Of a DNA stretch of 64,000 nt, positions 18,113-26,646 are shown piece after piece (position 1 is the first letter of the stretch; each line of letters begins with the position of its first letter). Source of the DNA: Spartobacteria bacterium (GTDB taxonomy: Bacteria; Verrucomicrobiota; Verrucomicrobiia; Chthoniobacterales; UBA10450). The notes under the pieces are model-generated. The model made no database searches. It was not told the DNA's origin and saw only the letters and a list, made by a program, of their open reading frames with translations. The stretch spans positions 310,001-374,000 of the forward strand of contig JAJPGZ010000002.1 in assembly GCA_021325495.1 (NCBI GenBank), given 5' to 3'. A program made the position numbers and the translations under genes.

Positions 18113-19162
18113 TCAGTCCGGGAGTAAGCGTTGACTGAGCGTTTGCGTGACGCGGGCGCGCCGCGTCGTGCTGCGCTTGCGCGAAGCCGCAGCTTCGCCC
18201 CGCAGATAAAATGTGCGCGTGCCAAAATCGATGATGCCGTGATTACGTCGCAAAATTTCCGCGCCTAACAATCCGACGGTCGGGGGCTTGTTTTGCAATC
18301 CATCGTGCAAAACTCCGCCAAGATCGACAACGCCGACATCTTTGCCGGTGATATTGACCAGGCCGAAGGACAACTTGCGAATGCGCGCGATGTCGATGCC
18401 TTCCTGTTTTAAATTGATCGCCGCCGATTGCAGCTGCGTCTCTTCGGTCGGAATGCGCAGATGCCTAACGAACGGCCGATGCAGCAATGTCGCAAACGCT
18501 CCGGTGTCGATCATCATCCGCGCGGGCGAACCGTTCACTGAGCCATCAACGTAAAGATTGTATCCTTCGCTCACGACGATCGGCATTTTTTCAAAGCCGT
18601 GATAATCCATTCCGGGCGCGGTCCCGGGCATTTCCGGTTGCTGATCGAGCACGAGCAACTGTTTTTGGCAATCGAGCACCGCTCTGGTGGCGAAGAGAAC
18701 GTCGGCGCCGAGAATGCCGTCGGCTTCGACTTCGTGCAGGGCGCGGGCGGTTTTACGCGCGCCGCTAAGATCGACAGCGACGGCCGGGACATCGGAAACA
18801 TTGAGCCCGCCGAGACGCAGCGAACGCGCCATGACCAATCTATTATAGGAGCCGTTGACCTGAACGCGCGCGGGGAGGTCGGAATTGCGCGGAATTTTGC
18901 CCACGCCGAAATAGCTGCAGCGCTTCGATGCGATGACCGTTCCGGGGGAACCAGTATCGACGATGAGCAGCGCGGGTTTGTCGTTGATGAATGCGCGAAC
19001 GAGCATGTGATTTTGTCTCGTGCGCGTGAGCGGGAGCGCTTCGAAACGCGAATCGGCCAACGCATTTGCAGCAAGTGCAACGAGTGCGCACAAGATCGAC
19101 AACGACAAGTGCGCGGTCCGGAGAACGGAGCGAGGAAAAATCACGAACGCGAATCGTAGCAT
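18113..19162 (-). CDS. Exported retropepsin/pepsin-like aspartic protease
   Basis: A 349-residue protein with a signal peptide (about 1-36, ending ANALADS). Two DTG active-site motifs are visible, LLIVDTGSPGTVI near residue 68 and MMIDTGAFATLL near 217. Each half has one, so this is a single-chain, two-lobed enzyme rather than a dimeric retropepsin. Bacterial members of this group are poorly characterised, and the target is unknown. It diverges from the first APC permease gene and reads toward murU, with a 48-bp gap. Confidence 0.78.
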   Translation of the reverse strand: MLRFAFVIFPRSVLRTAHLSLSILCALVALAANALADSRFEALPLTRTRQNHMLVRAFINDKPALLIVDTGSPGTVIASKRCSYFGVGKIPRNSDLPARVQVNGSYNRLVMARSLRLGGLNVSDVPAVAVDLSGARKTARALHEVEADGILGADVLFATRAVLDCQKQLLVLDQQPEMPGTAPGMDYHGFEKMPIVVSEGYNLYVDGSVNGSPARMMIDTGAFATLLHRPFVRHLRIPTEETQLQSAAINLKQEGIDIARIRKLSFGLVNITGKDVGVVDLGGVLHDGLQNKPPTVGLLGAEILRRNHGIIDFGTRTFYLRGEAAASRKRSTTRRARVTQTLSQRLLPD

Positions 19163-19248
19163 GTTCGAAGTGAACCCGTAAATGTTTTTGCAGTTGCGGC
19201 GTGAATTTGGTTGCGTCGAATGCGTCAGACGTTTTGACTTTCACGCGC

Positions 19249-20757
19249 ATGACGACTGAGCTGCTGCCGCCAGCCGAGCAAAAGTTAGTGCGAGGTCTCG
19301 GCCTGCTCGATTCCACCATGCTGGTCGCGGGCTCGATGATCGGCTCGGGAATTTTCATCGTCTCGTCGATCATCGCGCGGCAGGTCGGCGCGCCCGGATG
19401 GTTGCTGGTGGTGTGGCTCGTGACCGGCGCGCTCACTTTGATAGGAGCGCTTTCCTACGGCGAGCTCGCGGCCATGATGCCGAAGGCGGGCGGGCAATAT
19501 GTTTATTTGCGCGAAGCGTTTTCGCCGCTTTGGGGATTTCTTTACGGCTGGACGTTGTTCCTCGTCATTCAGACTGGAACGATCGCGGCCGTCGCCGTCG
19601 GCTTCGCGCGTTACATGGGCGTGCTCGTGCCGTGGGTCTCGGAATCGAATTACATTGTTCAGCCGATTCGGTTCAGCGGTTACGCGTTATCGCTTTCGAC
19701 TGCGCAATTTGTTGGGCTCGCCCTCATCGCGTTTCTCACGTTCATGAACACGCGCGGACTGCAGATCGGGAAGATCGTGCAGAATATTTTTACAACCGCA
19801 AAAACTGGCGCGCTTATCGCGCTCATCGTTCTCGGAATTGTTGTCGGGCTGAAGTCGGGCGCGGGCGCAGCGAACTTTAGCGATTTGTGGACGGTGCGCG
19901 GGGATTTGCAGGAAGTCGGCAAAGGTTTGACCGCGGTCGCGGCGTTCGGCTTGTTTGTTGGTATTTGCGTCGCCCAAACGAATTCGCTCTTTTCCGCCGA
20001 CGCCTGGAACAACATTACTTTCACCGCCGGCGAAGTGATCAATCCGCGTCGCAACGTTCCGTTGTCGCTCGCCCTCGGAACGATTCTCGTTATCACTTTG
20101 TATCTGCTCGCGAATGTCGCTTACCTTGCGGCGTTGCCATTCGGCGCAATTCAAAACGCCCCGAGCGATCGTGTTGCGTCCGAGACTGCTAACGTCATTT
20201 TTCCAGGTCTCGGAGCCACGATCATGGCGGTGGCGATCATGGTCTCGACCTTCGGCTGCAACAACGGCCTCATTCTTTCCGGCGCCCGCGCCTACTTCGC
20301 CATGGCGCGTGATGGACTTTTCTTTCGCGCAGTGGGTCGCTTGAACAAAAATCATGTCCCGGGATGGGCGCTTGTCGTGCAGGGGATTTGGGCGGGCGTG
20401 CTCGTCCTTCCGCGCACGGTTAAAACTGACGCCGCTGGCGCCGTCACCGGTTACGGAAATCTTTACGGCAATCTGCTCGACTACGTTATTTCCGCCGCGT
20501 TGATCTTTTATATTCTAACGATCGCAGGCATCTTCATGCTTCGTCGCAAACAACCGGATGCGGAACGGCCATACAAAGCTTTCGGTTATCCAATCGTCCC
20601 GGTGTTATACATCATCGGCGCGAGTGTGATTCTCGCCGTGCTTTTCATTTACCAAACTGCAACCACCTGGCCCGGACTCATCATCGTCCTGACCGGCGTG
20701 CCGATTTATTTTTTGTGGAGCAAATCAGCCGATCGCAAGATCGACAACGTCACCTAA
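19249..20757 (+). CDS. APC-family amino-acid permease
   Basis: An integral inner-membrane transporter of about 502 residues with 12 or more predicted helices. The first-helix signature GSMIGSGIFIVSS near residue 28 is the APC substrate- and Na/H-binding motif. ATG at 19249 (MTTELLPPAEQ) is preferred over the earlier in-frame GTG at 19201 because homologues usually start shortly before this motif. The gene ends 4 bp before a second APC permease, so they probably form an operon. The substrate cannot be read from sequence. Confidence 0.88.
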   Translation: MTTELLPPAEQKLVRGLGLLDSTMLVAGSMIGSGIFIVSSIIARQVGAPGWLLVVWLVTGALTLIGALSYGELAAMMPKAGGQYVYLREAFSPLWGFLYGWTLFLVIQTGTIAAVAVGFARYMGVLVPWVSESNYIVQPIRFSGYALSLSTAQFVGLALIAFLTFMNTRGLQIGKIVQNIFTTAKTGALIALIVLGIVVGLKSGAGAANFSDLWTVRGDLQEVGKGLTAVAAFGLFVGICVAQTNSLFSADAWNNITFTAGEVINPRRNVPLSLALGTILVITLYLLANVAYLAALPFGAIQNAPSDRVASETANVIFPGLGATIMAVAIMVSTFGCNNGLILSGARAYFAMARDGLFFRAVGRLNKNHVPGWALVVQGIWAGVLVLPRTVKTDAAGAVTGYGNLYGNLLDYVISAALIFYILTIAGIFMLRRKQPDAERPYKAFGYPIVPVLYIIGASVILAVLFIYQTATTWPGLIIVLTGVPIYFLWSKSADRKIDNVT

Positions 20758-20761
20758 CGAT

Positions 20762-22282
20762 ATGGGAAATCTATTTAAGAGAAAACCGCTCGCGAAACTA
20801 ATGGCCGAAGCCGGCGAAGTCGGCGAGCACACATTGAAGCGTTCGTTAGGCCCGATGAACCTCGTCGCGCTCGGCATCGGCGGAATCATCGGCGCCGGTC
20901 TCTTCGTCCGCACCGCCGCTGCTATCGCTGACCGTGCGGGTCCGTCAGTTGTGCTCGCGTTCGTCGTCGCCGGAGTCGGCTGCGCCTTCGCCGGACTTTG
21001 TTACGCCGAGTTCGCCTCCATGATTCCGGTCGCGGGCAGCGCTTACACTTATTCGTACGCGACCATGGGCGAACTTGTCGCGTGGATCATCGGTTGGGAT
21101 TTGATTCTCGAATACGCCGTCGCCGCGTCGACCGTCTCCGACGCGTGGAGCGAATACGCGAACCGCGTGCTCAGTTGGTTCAACATGGCCATTCCATATC
21201 AATGGACGCATTCGCCATTCGAACATGACGCCGCCGGTGTGTACGGCATTATGAATGTGCCCGCGCTTTTCATTTTGTTCCTGCTCACGCTTCTACTCAT
21301 TCGCGGCACGAAGGAGTCCGCGTTCGTTAACGGGCTCATCGTGATTTTAAAAGTGTCGATCGTGCTGCTCTTCATCGGGATCGGCTGGCAATTCATCAAT
21401 CCGGCGAACCACACGCCGTTTATTCCGGCGGCGACGACGCACACGACGGCACAAGGCATCACGCATCACTACGGCGGTTTGTTAGGCATTCTCGGCGCGG
21501 CCGGCGTTGTCTTCTTCGCTTATATTGGATTCGACGCCGTCTCGACCGCGGCCCAGGAAGCGCGCGACCCGAAACGCGATATGCCGATCGGCATTCTCGG
21601 TTCGTTGTTCTTCTGCACGATTCTTTATGTGCTCTTTTCCTACGTGCTCAGCGGCGTTGCTACAGTCGACGATTTTCGTGCCGCCGGGCGCGAAGCGTCA
21701 GTCGCGTTCGCGATCAGCAAATACATGCACGGCTACGAATGGCTTTCGCGCGCGGTCACGGTCGCTATTCTTGCCGGTTTTTCGTCAGTCATTCTCGTGA
21801 TGTTGTTAGGCCAATCGCGCGTTTTCTTCTCCATGAGTCGGGATGGGCTCGTGCCGCGCGTTTTTTCCGATGTTCATCCACGCTTTCGCACACCGTGGAA
21901 ATCGAACTGGCTCTTCCTCGCTTTCACGGGCGCGCTCGCCGCGTTCGTACCCGCTGATGTCACCGGCGAAATGACCAGCATCGGCACCCTGTTTGCGTTC
22001 ATTCTCGTTTGCGCAGGTGTTTGGATCATGCGCGTGAAAAATCCCGAGCTCGAACGCGGGTTCCGCGTTCCGGCTGCGCCGCTGGTCGCAATTCTCGGCA
22101 TCATCACCTGCGGCGCGATGATCTACGGTCTCGGTTGGACCAACTGGATGCGACTCATCGTCTGGCTGCTCATCGGCTTCATCTTCTACTTTGGCTACGG
22201 CAAGCGCCACAGTCGAATCGATGCGCCGCATCCGACGGAAATGCCGGAAGGAATTAAGATGACGCGCGACGGGCTATTATAG
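20762..22282 (+). CDS. APC-family amino-acid permease, cationic amino-acid transporter (CAT) type
   Basis: A 506-residue multi-helix inner-membrane protein. GIGGIIGAGLFVRTAAAIADRAGPSV near residue 38 and YAEFASMIPVAGSAYTYSYATMGELVAWIIGWDLILEY near 80-117 are hallmarks of the CAT (YfnA-like) subgroup. It follows the first permease by 4 bp. The two proteins are of different subgroups, not a recent duplication. It is a likely uptake carrier for cationic or broad-range amino acids. Confidence 0.9.
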   Translation: MGNLFKRKPLAKLMAEAGEVGEHTLKRSLGPMNLVALGIGGIIGAGLFVRTAAAIADRAGPSVVLAFVVAGVGCAFAGLCYAEFASMIPVAGSAYTYSYATMGELVAWIIGWDLILEYAVAASTVSDAWSEYANRVLSWFNMAIPYQWTHSPFEHDAAGVYGIMNVPALFILFLLTLLLIRGTKESAFVNGLIVILKVSIVLLFIGIGWQFINPANHTPFIPAATTHTTAQGITHHYGGLLGILGAAGVVFFAYIGFDAVSTAAQEARDPKRDMPIGILGSLFFCTILYVLFSYVLSGVATVDDFRAAGREASVAFAISKYMHGYEWLSRAVTVAILAGFSSVILVMLLGQSRVFFSMSRDGLVPRVFSDVHPRFRTPWKSNWLFLAFTGALAAFVPADVTGEMTSIGTLFAFILVCAGVWIMRVKNPELERGFRVPAAPLVAILGIITCGAMIYGLGWTNWMRLIVWLLIGFIFYFGYGKRHSRIDAPHPTEMPEGIKMTRDGLL

Positions 22283-22289
22283 CGGATCG

Positions 22290-23021
22290 TTAACTCCAGC
22301 TACTCGAGCTAAAGCCACCGGCCGGACTGGTCGCTCCGAAACCTAAAATCGCTTCGGCGCGTTTGCGCAATTGCGATTCGTTAGGCTTTTCCGCGAATGT
22401 GGCGCGGCCGGCGCGCAAATCGTCGATCGACATGTTCAAGGCGCGCAACACTTCCCGCCCGGCTGGTGTAAGATCGACATCTTTCTCCGCGAACGCGACG
22501 ATGCGGTCTTCCAAGCGCGATAACGCGACCACGAGCGGGTCGCCGTTGGATTCGCGAAACAAATCCACCAGCTTTTGAAACGTGAGATGAAACGGAACCG
22601 TGGCAACATCGACGGTCGTGTTCTCCGATGGCGCGTCGGCCGGCATCGTAATCGGTTCTGAACTCGCGACCGATTTCCAACCACGCCCCGTCGTATAATA
22701 CCCAAGCTCGACGCGATACGTCGCGCGCGGTCGCGCCACCGCAGCATAGAAACTTCCGAGCAACGGTTCCACCAACGACTCGGATTCGTCGTGGCCGTTC
22801 TCGTCCAGAACGCGCAAATACACATGTCGATCTTGCGGTTCGTCGGCGGAGAATTCCGAGGCCCAATCGATGTTCCAATACGCAAAAATCGTTCGTGGAT
22901 CTCGCGCGATCGCGAAGAGCAACGCCGGTCCGGAAAATTGCGGCGGCAAACTATCTTCCTGCGCCGAAAGTGCGCCCGGCTCGGGATTAAGTCGAAATCC
23001 TTCGGAACTATTCGTGGCCAT
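22290..23021 (-). CDS. DUF4912 domain protein
   Basis: A 243-residue protein. The region PALLFAIARDPRTIFAYWNIDW (about 32-53) and the following beta pattern (HVYLRVLDENG, RVELGYYTTGRGWKSVASSEPITMP) match the DUF4912 family. That family is often found near glycogen or alpha-glucan genes and is thought to have an immunoglobulin-like fold. No signal peptide is seen. Residues 165-243 form a helical, charged tail with no family match. The function is unknown. It converges on the CAT permease with a 7-bp gap. Confidence 0.75.
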   Translation of the reverse strand: MATNSSEGFRLNPEPGALSAQEDSLPPQFSGPALLFAIARDPRTIFAYWNIDWASEFSADEPQDRHVYLRVLDENGHDESESLVEPLLGSFYAAVARPRATYRVELGYYTTGRGWKSVASSEPITMPADAPSENTTVDVATVPFHLTFQKLVDLFRESNGDPLVVALSRLEDRIVAFAEKDVDLTPAGREVLRALNMSIDDLRAGRATFAEKPNESQLRKRAEAILGFGATSPAGGFSSSSWS

Positions 23022-23104
23022 GATCGGTTAAATCGAGCGTAGAACTCGGCGAGAATTCGTAAAGATCAACTTTGATTCTGCGGCGTTCCGCGCAAGATCG
23101 ACAT

Positions 23105-24001
23105 ATGCCGAAACGCTGCGTCATCGTGAATCCGAAAGCCGGCTCGATCAAAGGCGTCGAATCGGAATTGTTCGCGCAAATCGACCGCCTCGATCCGGCG
23201 GAAATTAAGAAGACACACGGCAATGGCGAAGCCGAATCACTCGCGCGCGCAGGGGTAGCGAACGGCTGTGACGAAATTATCTGCGCCGGCGGCGACGGCA
23301 CGCTCAATGAGATCATCAACGGTGTTGCCGAAAATTTTGGCCGCGTGCAAATCGGGATTGTCCCGCTCGGGACCGGCAATGATTTCGTGCGTTCGTTAGG
23401 CACGCCCACGACCATTCCCGAAGCCGTCGATGTTTTACTCGCGGGTGAAACCGACACCGTCGATGTAATTCGCGCGAAGAGCGATCAGATGCGTTACTTC
23501 GTAAACGTGTCGGCCGGCGGCTTCAGCGGTTTGGTTGATGAAAAGCTCACGCCCGAAATGAAGAAGACTTGGGGGCCGCTGGCCTATCTCCGCAGTGCCG
23601 CGGCAGCATGGCCGGAATTGCGCGGCTACGAGACGTTCGTCGACATCGACGACGAACGTGTCGACGAAACGCTCTACAACGTCGTAATCGCGAATGCGCG
23701 ATACGTCGCCGGCGGTTTGCCGATCGCACCCGAAGCGGACATGCGCGACGGAGAAATGGACGTCGTGCTTGTGAAAGCGCGCCCGGTCACGGAGATGATG
23801 GTTGTCGGTGCGCAGATGCTGGCCGGAAAACATCTCGATAGCTCGGCCGTAATTTTCGAGCGAGCCAAACGCGTGCGTGTCGAGTCGACGCCGGGCATGT
23901 GGTTTAACGCGGACGGCGAACTCATTGGCAATGAACCGGTGACGTTCGAGGTTATGCCCCGCGCGCTGAAGTTTGTCGTGAAACGTGATGAATCAAAATA
24001 A
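23105..24001 (+). CDS. Diacylglycerol kinase-family lipid kinase
   Basis: A 298-residue cytoplasmic or membrane-associated kinase. VIVNPKAGS near residue 6, the nucleotide-binding ICAGGDGTLNEIINGV near 63 and IGIVPLGTGNDFVRSLG near 90 are diagnostic. It phosphorylates a lipid hydroxyl (diacylglycerol, sphingosine or undecaprenol); the substrate is not evident. The start is ATG at 23105, overlapped at its 5' side by a dispersed motif. The next gene (rfaE2) starts inside its 3' end. The SLG of SLGTP carries the second motif (TCGTTAGGC), with a rare TTA Leu codon. Confidence 0.9.
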   Translation: MPKRCVIVNPKAGSIKGVESELFAQIDRLDPAEIKKTHGNGEAESLARAGVANGCDEIICAGGDGTLNEIINGVAENFGRVQIGIVPLGTGNDFVRSLGTPTTIPEAVDVLLAGETDTVDVIRAKSDQMRYFVNVSAGGFSGLVDEKLTPEMKKTWGPLAYLRSAAAAWPELRGYETFVDIDDERVDETLYNVVIANARYVAGGLPIAPEADMRDGEMDVVLVKARPVTEMMVVGAQMLAGKHLDSSAVIFERAKRVRVESTPGMWFNADGELIGNEPVTFEVMPRALKFVVKRDESK

Positions 24002-24476
24002 AATTGTCGATCTTGCAGAACTTTCGCGGCGTTCGCGGGAGATGCGTTCGTTAGGGAAAAAACTTGTCGCGACCAATGGCTGCTTCGACCTTTTGCATCC
24101 CGGTCATGTGCGCTATCTGGGCGCGGCGCGTTCGTTAGGCGACGCGCTCGTGGTCGGCGTGAACGGAGATGCGTCCGTGCGGGAACTGAAAGGGAAAGAT
24201 CGGCCGTTGAATAACGAGCGCGACCGTGCCGAGGTGTTGGCTGCATTGGAAGATGTCGATCTTGTCACGATCTTTCCGGATGTGCGGGCGACGGCTTTTC
24301 TCGAAGCCGCGGCGCCGGCGATTTATGTGAAGGGCGGCGATTACACGCGCGAGACTTTGGAGCCTAACGAACGGGCGGCGTTGGAAAAGATTGGCGCGGA
24401 TATTCGCATCATTCCGTTCGAGTCTGGTTATTCCACTTCGATGTTGATCGAACGTCTGCGCAAGATCGACAAGTGA
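23988..24476 (+). CDS. rfaE2: D-glycero-beta-D-manno-heptose-1-phosphate adenylyltransferase (RfaE2/HldE C-domain type)
   Basis: A protein of about 162 residues. The cytidylyltransferase-like signature VATNGCFDLLHPGHVRYLGAA (about 27-47) with the HxGH nucleotide-binding motif and the downstream YVKGGDYTRETL are typical of the stand-alone adenylyltransferase that makes ADP-heptose for lipopolysaccharide inner core. This supports a Gram-negative envelope. It overlaps the lipid kinase end by 14 bp and purN by 4 bp. Two TCGTTAGG motifs and two TGTCGATCTT/AAGATCGACA motifs fall in under 500 bp. Confidence 0.9.
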   Translation: MNQNKIVDLAELSRRSREMRSLGKKLVATNGCFDLLHPGHVRYLGAARSLGDALVVGVNGDASVRELKGKDRPLNNERDRAEVLAALEDVDLVTIFPDVRATAFLEAAAPAIYVKGGDYTRETLEPNERAALEKIGADIRIIPFESGYSTSMLIERLRKIDK

Positions 24477-25042
24477 AGCTCGGAATTCTTGGTTCTGGAA
24501 AGGGCAGTAATTGCCGCGCGATTCTCGAGGCGATCCGCGACGGCAAATTGAAAGCCGAAGTCGCGGTCGTGATCTCCGATGTTTTCGATGCGCCGATTCT
24601 CGGGATCGCACGCGAGTTCGCGGTGCCGAATGCGTTTTTGCCGCCGGGTCATTTTCGGACACGACTCGAGCCCGCGGTCGAGGAGCAACTCGTGAAGATG
24701 CTGCGAGATGCCGATGTCGATCTTGTCGTGCTCGCTGGATTCATGCGCGTGTTGAAGGCTCCAATGCTGCAAGCATTTCCGCGGCGCATCATCAATATTC
24801 ACCCGTCGCTCCTCCCACAATTCCCGGGCCTCGAAGCATGGAAGCAAGCGCTCGCCGCTGGAGCGACCGAAACCGGCTGCACCGTTCATTACGTCGACGA
24901 CAAGATCGATCACGGCGATGTGATTCGACAAATCAAGGTGCCCGTTTTGCCTAACGACACCGCGGAAACATTGCACGCACGGATCCAGGCGGCGGAGCAC
25001 GAATTGTATCCGCGCGCGATTGCGCAATTGGCGGCGAGTTAA
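24473..25042 (+). CDS. purN: Phosphoribosylglycinamide formyltransferase 1
   Basis: A 189-residue enzyme of purine synthesis that transfers a formyl group from 10-formyl-tetrahydrofolate to GAR. Marks are LGSGKGSNCRAI (about 5-16), the active-site Asn/His run RRIINIHPSLLPQFPG near 104 and GCTVHYVDDKIDHGDVI near 130 with the catalytic Asp. The GTG start at 24473 overlaps the rfaE2 stop by 4 bp, indicating translational coupling. It ends in a 4-bp convergent overlap with gpsA. Confidence 0.95.
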   Translation: MKLGILGSGKGSNCRAILEAIRDGKLKAEVAVVISDVFDAPILGIAREFAVPNAFLPPGHFRTRLEPAVEEQLVKMLRDADVDLVVLAGFMRVLKAPMLQAFPRRIINIHPSLLPQFPGLEAWKQALAAGATETGCTVHYVDDKIDHGDVIRQIKVPVLPNDTAETLHARIQAAEHELYPRAIAQLAAS

Positions 25043-26043
25043 ATCCGCTCCGGTTTCGGTTCGCGGCCTAACAATTCCTCCATCGCCTGCGCCGGCGCGC
25101 GGCCTTCGTGAAGCAACGCGTGCACTTGATCGATAATCGGCGTGTCGACCTTGAGCCGGCGCGCGCATTCGAACGCGCTTTTCGTGGTTGGCACGCCTTC
25201 GGGCACGGTTTGGATCGACATCGTAATTTCGTCAAGCGATCGACCACGCGCGAGTTCCTCGCCGAGACGGCGATTGCGGCTGAGTTTGCTGAAACAGGTC
25301 GCGATCAAATCGCCCGCGCCACTCAAACCATAGAACGTCGGAACTTTTCCACCCATGGCCGTGCCGAGTCGGACCATTTCCGCTAGTGCTCGCGTAACGA
25401 GCGCCGCCTTCGTGTTGTCGCCCAGGCCGAGCCCATCGCCTGCGCCCGCAGCGATCGCGAAAATATTTTTCAGCGCGCCGCCGATCTCGATGCCGGCAAG
25501 GTCATCGCCCGTGTATACGCGGAAACGTGGTGTGCCAAGGCCCGCTTGCAGTTGGGACGCTAACTCCGATTTCGTGCAAGCGAGAACAGTGGCGGTCGGC
25601 AGTTCGCGAATAACTTCATCGGCCAGATTAGGACCGGAGAGAACGGCGATCGGACCATCCGGGAAAACTTCACCGAGAATCTGACTCATACGAAGCCCGG
25701 TGTGATATTCGATGCCCTTTGTGCAACTGAGGAGAACGCGGCGGTCGTTATCCCCGGTTTTGTCGCGAAAACGGGTGACGATTTCGCGCATGGCGGTGGA
25801 GGGCGTAACAAAAACCGCAAGATCGACATCGTCGCAATCGGCCATATTAGTCGTTAGGCCGATCGAAGTCGGCAGCTTAATTCCCGGCAAATGCGCGCGA
25901 TTCTCGCGCGTCCGTTGCATGTCAGCTACGCGATCCGCATTGTTTCCCCACAATACGATTTTATGACCATTCTTTTCCCAAAGCGCGGCAAGTGCGGTAC
26001 CCCATGCGCCAGCTCCGAGGATCGCGATGCGCTGTTGTTTCAT
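25039..26043 (-). CDS. gpsA: NAD(P)-dependent glycerol-3-phosphate dehydrogenase
   Basis: A 334-residue cytoplasmic enzyme that reduces dihydroxyacetone phosphate to sn-glycerol-3-phosphate for phospholipid synthesis. The Rossmann motif ILGAGAWGTALA starts at residue 8, SCTKGIEYHTG near 108 and the catalytic-lysine region GIEIGGALKNIFAIAAGAGDGL near 190 are typical. It is the last gene of cdd-mnmG-plsY-gpsA and overlaps plsY by 4 bp, so the producer and user of glycerol-3-phosphate are coupled. Confidence 0.96.
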   Translation of the reverse strand: MKQQRIAILGAGAWGTALAALWEKNGHKIVLWGNNADRVADMQRTRENRAHLPGIKLPTSIGLTTNMADCDDVDLAVFVTPSTAMREIVTRFRDKTGDNDRRVLLSCTKGIEYHTGLRMSQILGEVFPDGPIAVLSGPNLADEVIRELPTATVLACTKSELASQLQAGLGTPRFRVYTGDDLAGIEIGGALKNIFAIAAGAGDGLGLGDNTKAALVTRALAEMVRLGTAMGGKVPTFYGLSGAGDLIATCFSKLSRNRRLGEELARGRSLDEITMSIQTVPEGVPTTKSAFECARRLKVDTPIIDQVHALLHEGRAPAQAMEELLGREPKPERI

Positions 26044-26645
26044 TTTCGTTCGAAGCGCGGCTCAGTGCCGTTAATTAACCGCGAGATGTTCGAGCGGTGT
26101 CGCCAGATCACAATCAACATGAGGGCGATGGTGAAGTAGAGTATCGCACCGCTTCGCAAAAGAAGGAATGTTGTGATGGGCAACGCGATCGCCGCGGCGA
26201 TGGAGGCGGCGGACACGTAGCGTGTAATAGCAAATACGCAGCCCCAAAGAACGACGACGATCCCTGCGGCGACAGGCGCGAGCCCAAACATGACGCCGAG
26301 TGATGTTGCAACTCCTTTCCCACCTTTGAAGCGCAGCCAGATTGGATAGCTATGACCGATCACAGCACAGATGCCGCCCATAATGCCTAACGATTCGACA
26401 CTTATCCCGAGCTCGTTAGGCCGAGCAAGAAAGATCGACATATTAACGGCGGCCAATCCCTTGAGGAAATCAAACGCAAACACGGGATAGCCGTAGGCCT
26501 TGCCCAGAACACGCACAACGTTCGTCGCGCCAATATTCCCACTGCCCGCTTCCCGGATGTCGATCTTTGCTAGTCGACCTGCGATGTAGCCGGCCGGAAT
26601 CGACCCTAGCAAATAGGACGCGATTATTGAAAAGAAAACCCGCAT
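26040..26645 (-). CDS. plsY: Glycerol-3-phosphate acyltransferase PlsY
   Basis: A 201-residue inner-membrane enzyme with about five helices. It transfers acyl groups from acyl-phosphate to glycerol-3-phosphate. The motifs SYLLGSIPAGYIAGR (about 9-23), GSGNIGATNVVRVLG near 36 and GGKGVATSLGVMFGL near 107 are the three conserved PlsY blocks. It overlaps gpsA by 4 bp and follows mnmG by 1 bp. Confidence 0.96.
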   Translation of the reverse strand: MRVFFSIIASYLLGSIPAGYIAGRLAKIDIREAGSGNIGATNVVRVLGKAYGYPVFAFDFLKGLAAVNMSIFLARPNELGISVESLGIMGGICAVIGHSYPIWLRFKGGKGVATSLGVMFGLAPVAAGIVVVLWGCVFAITRYVSAASIAAAIALPITTFLLLRSGAILYFTIALMLIVIWRHRSNISRLINGTEPRFERK

Positions 26646-26646
26646 C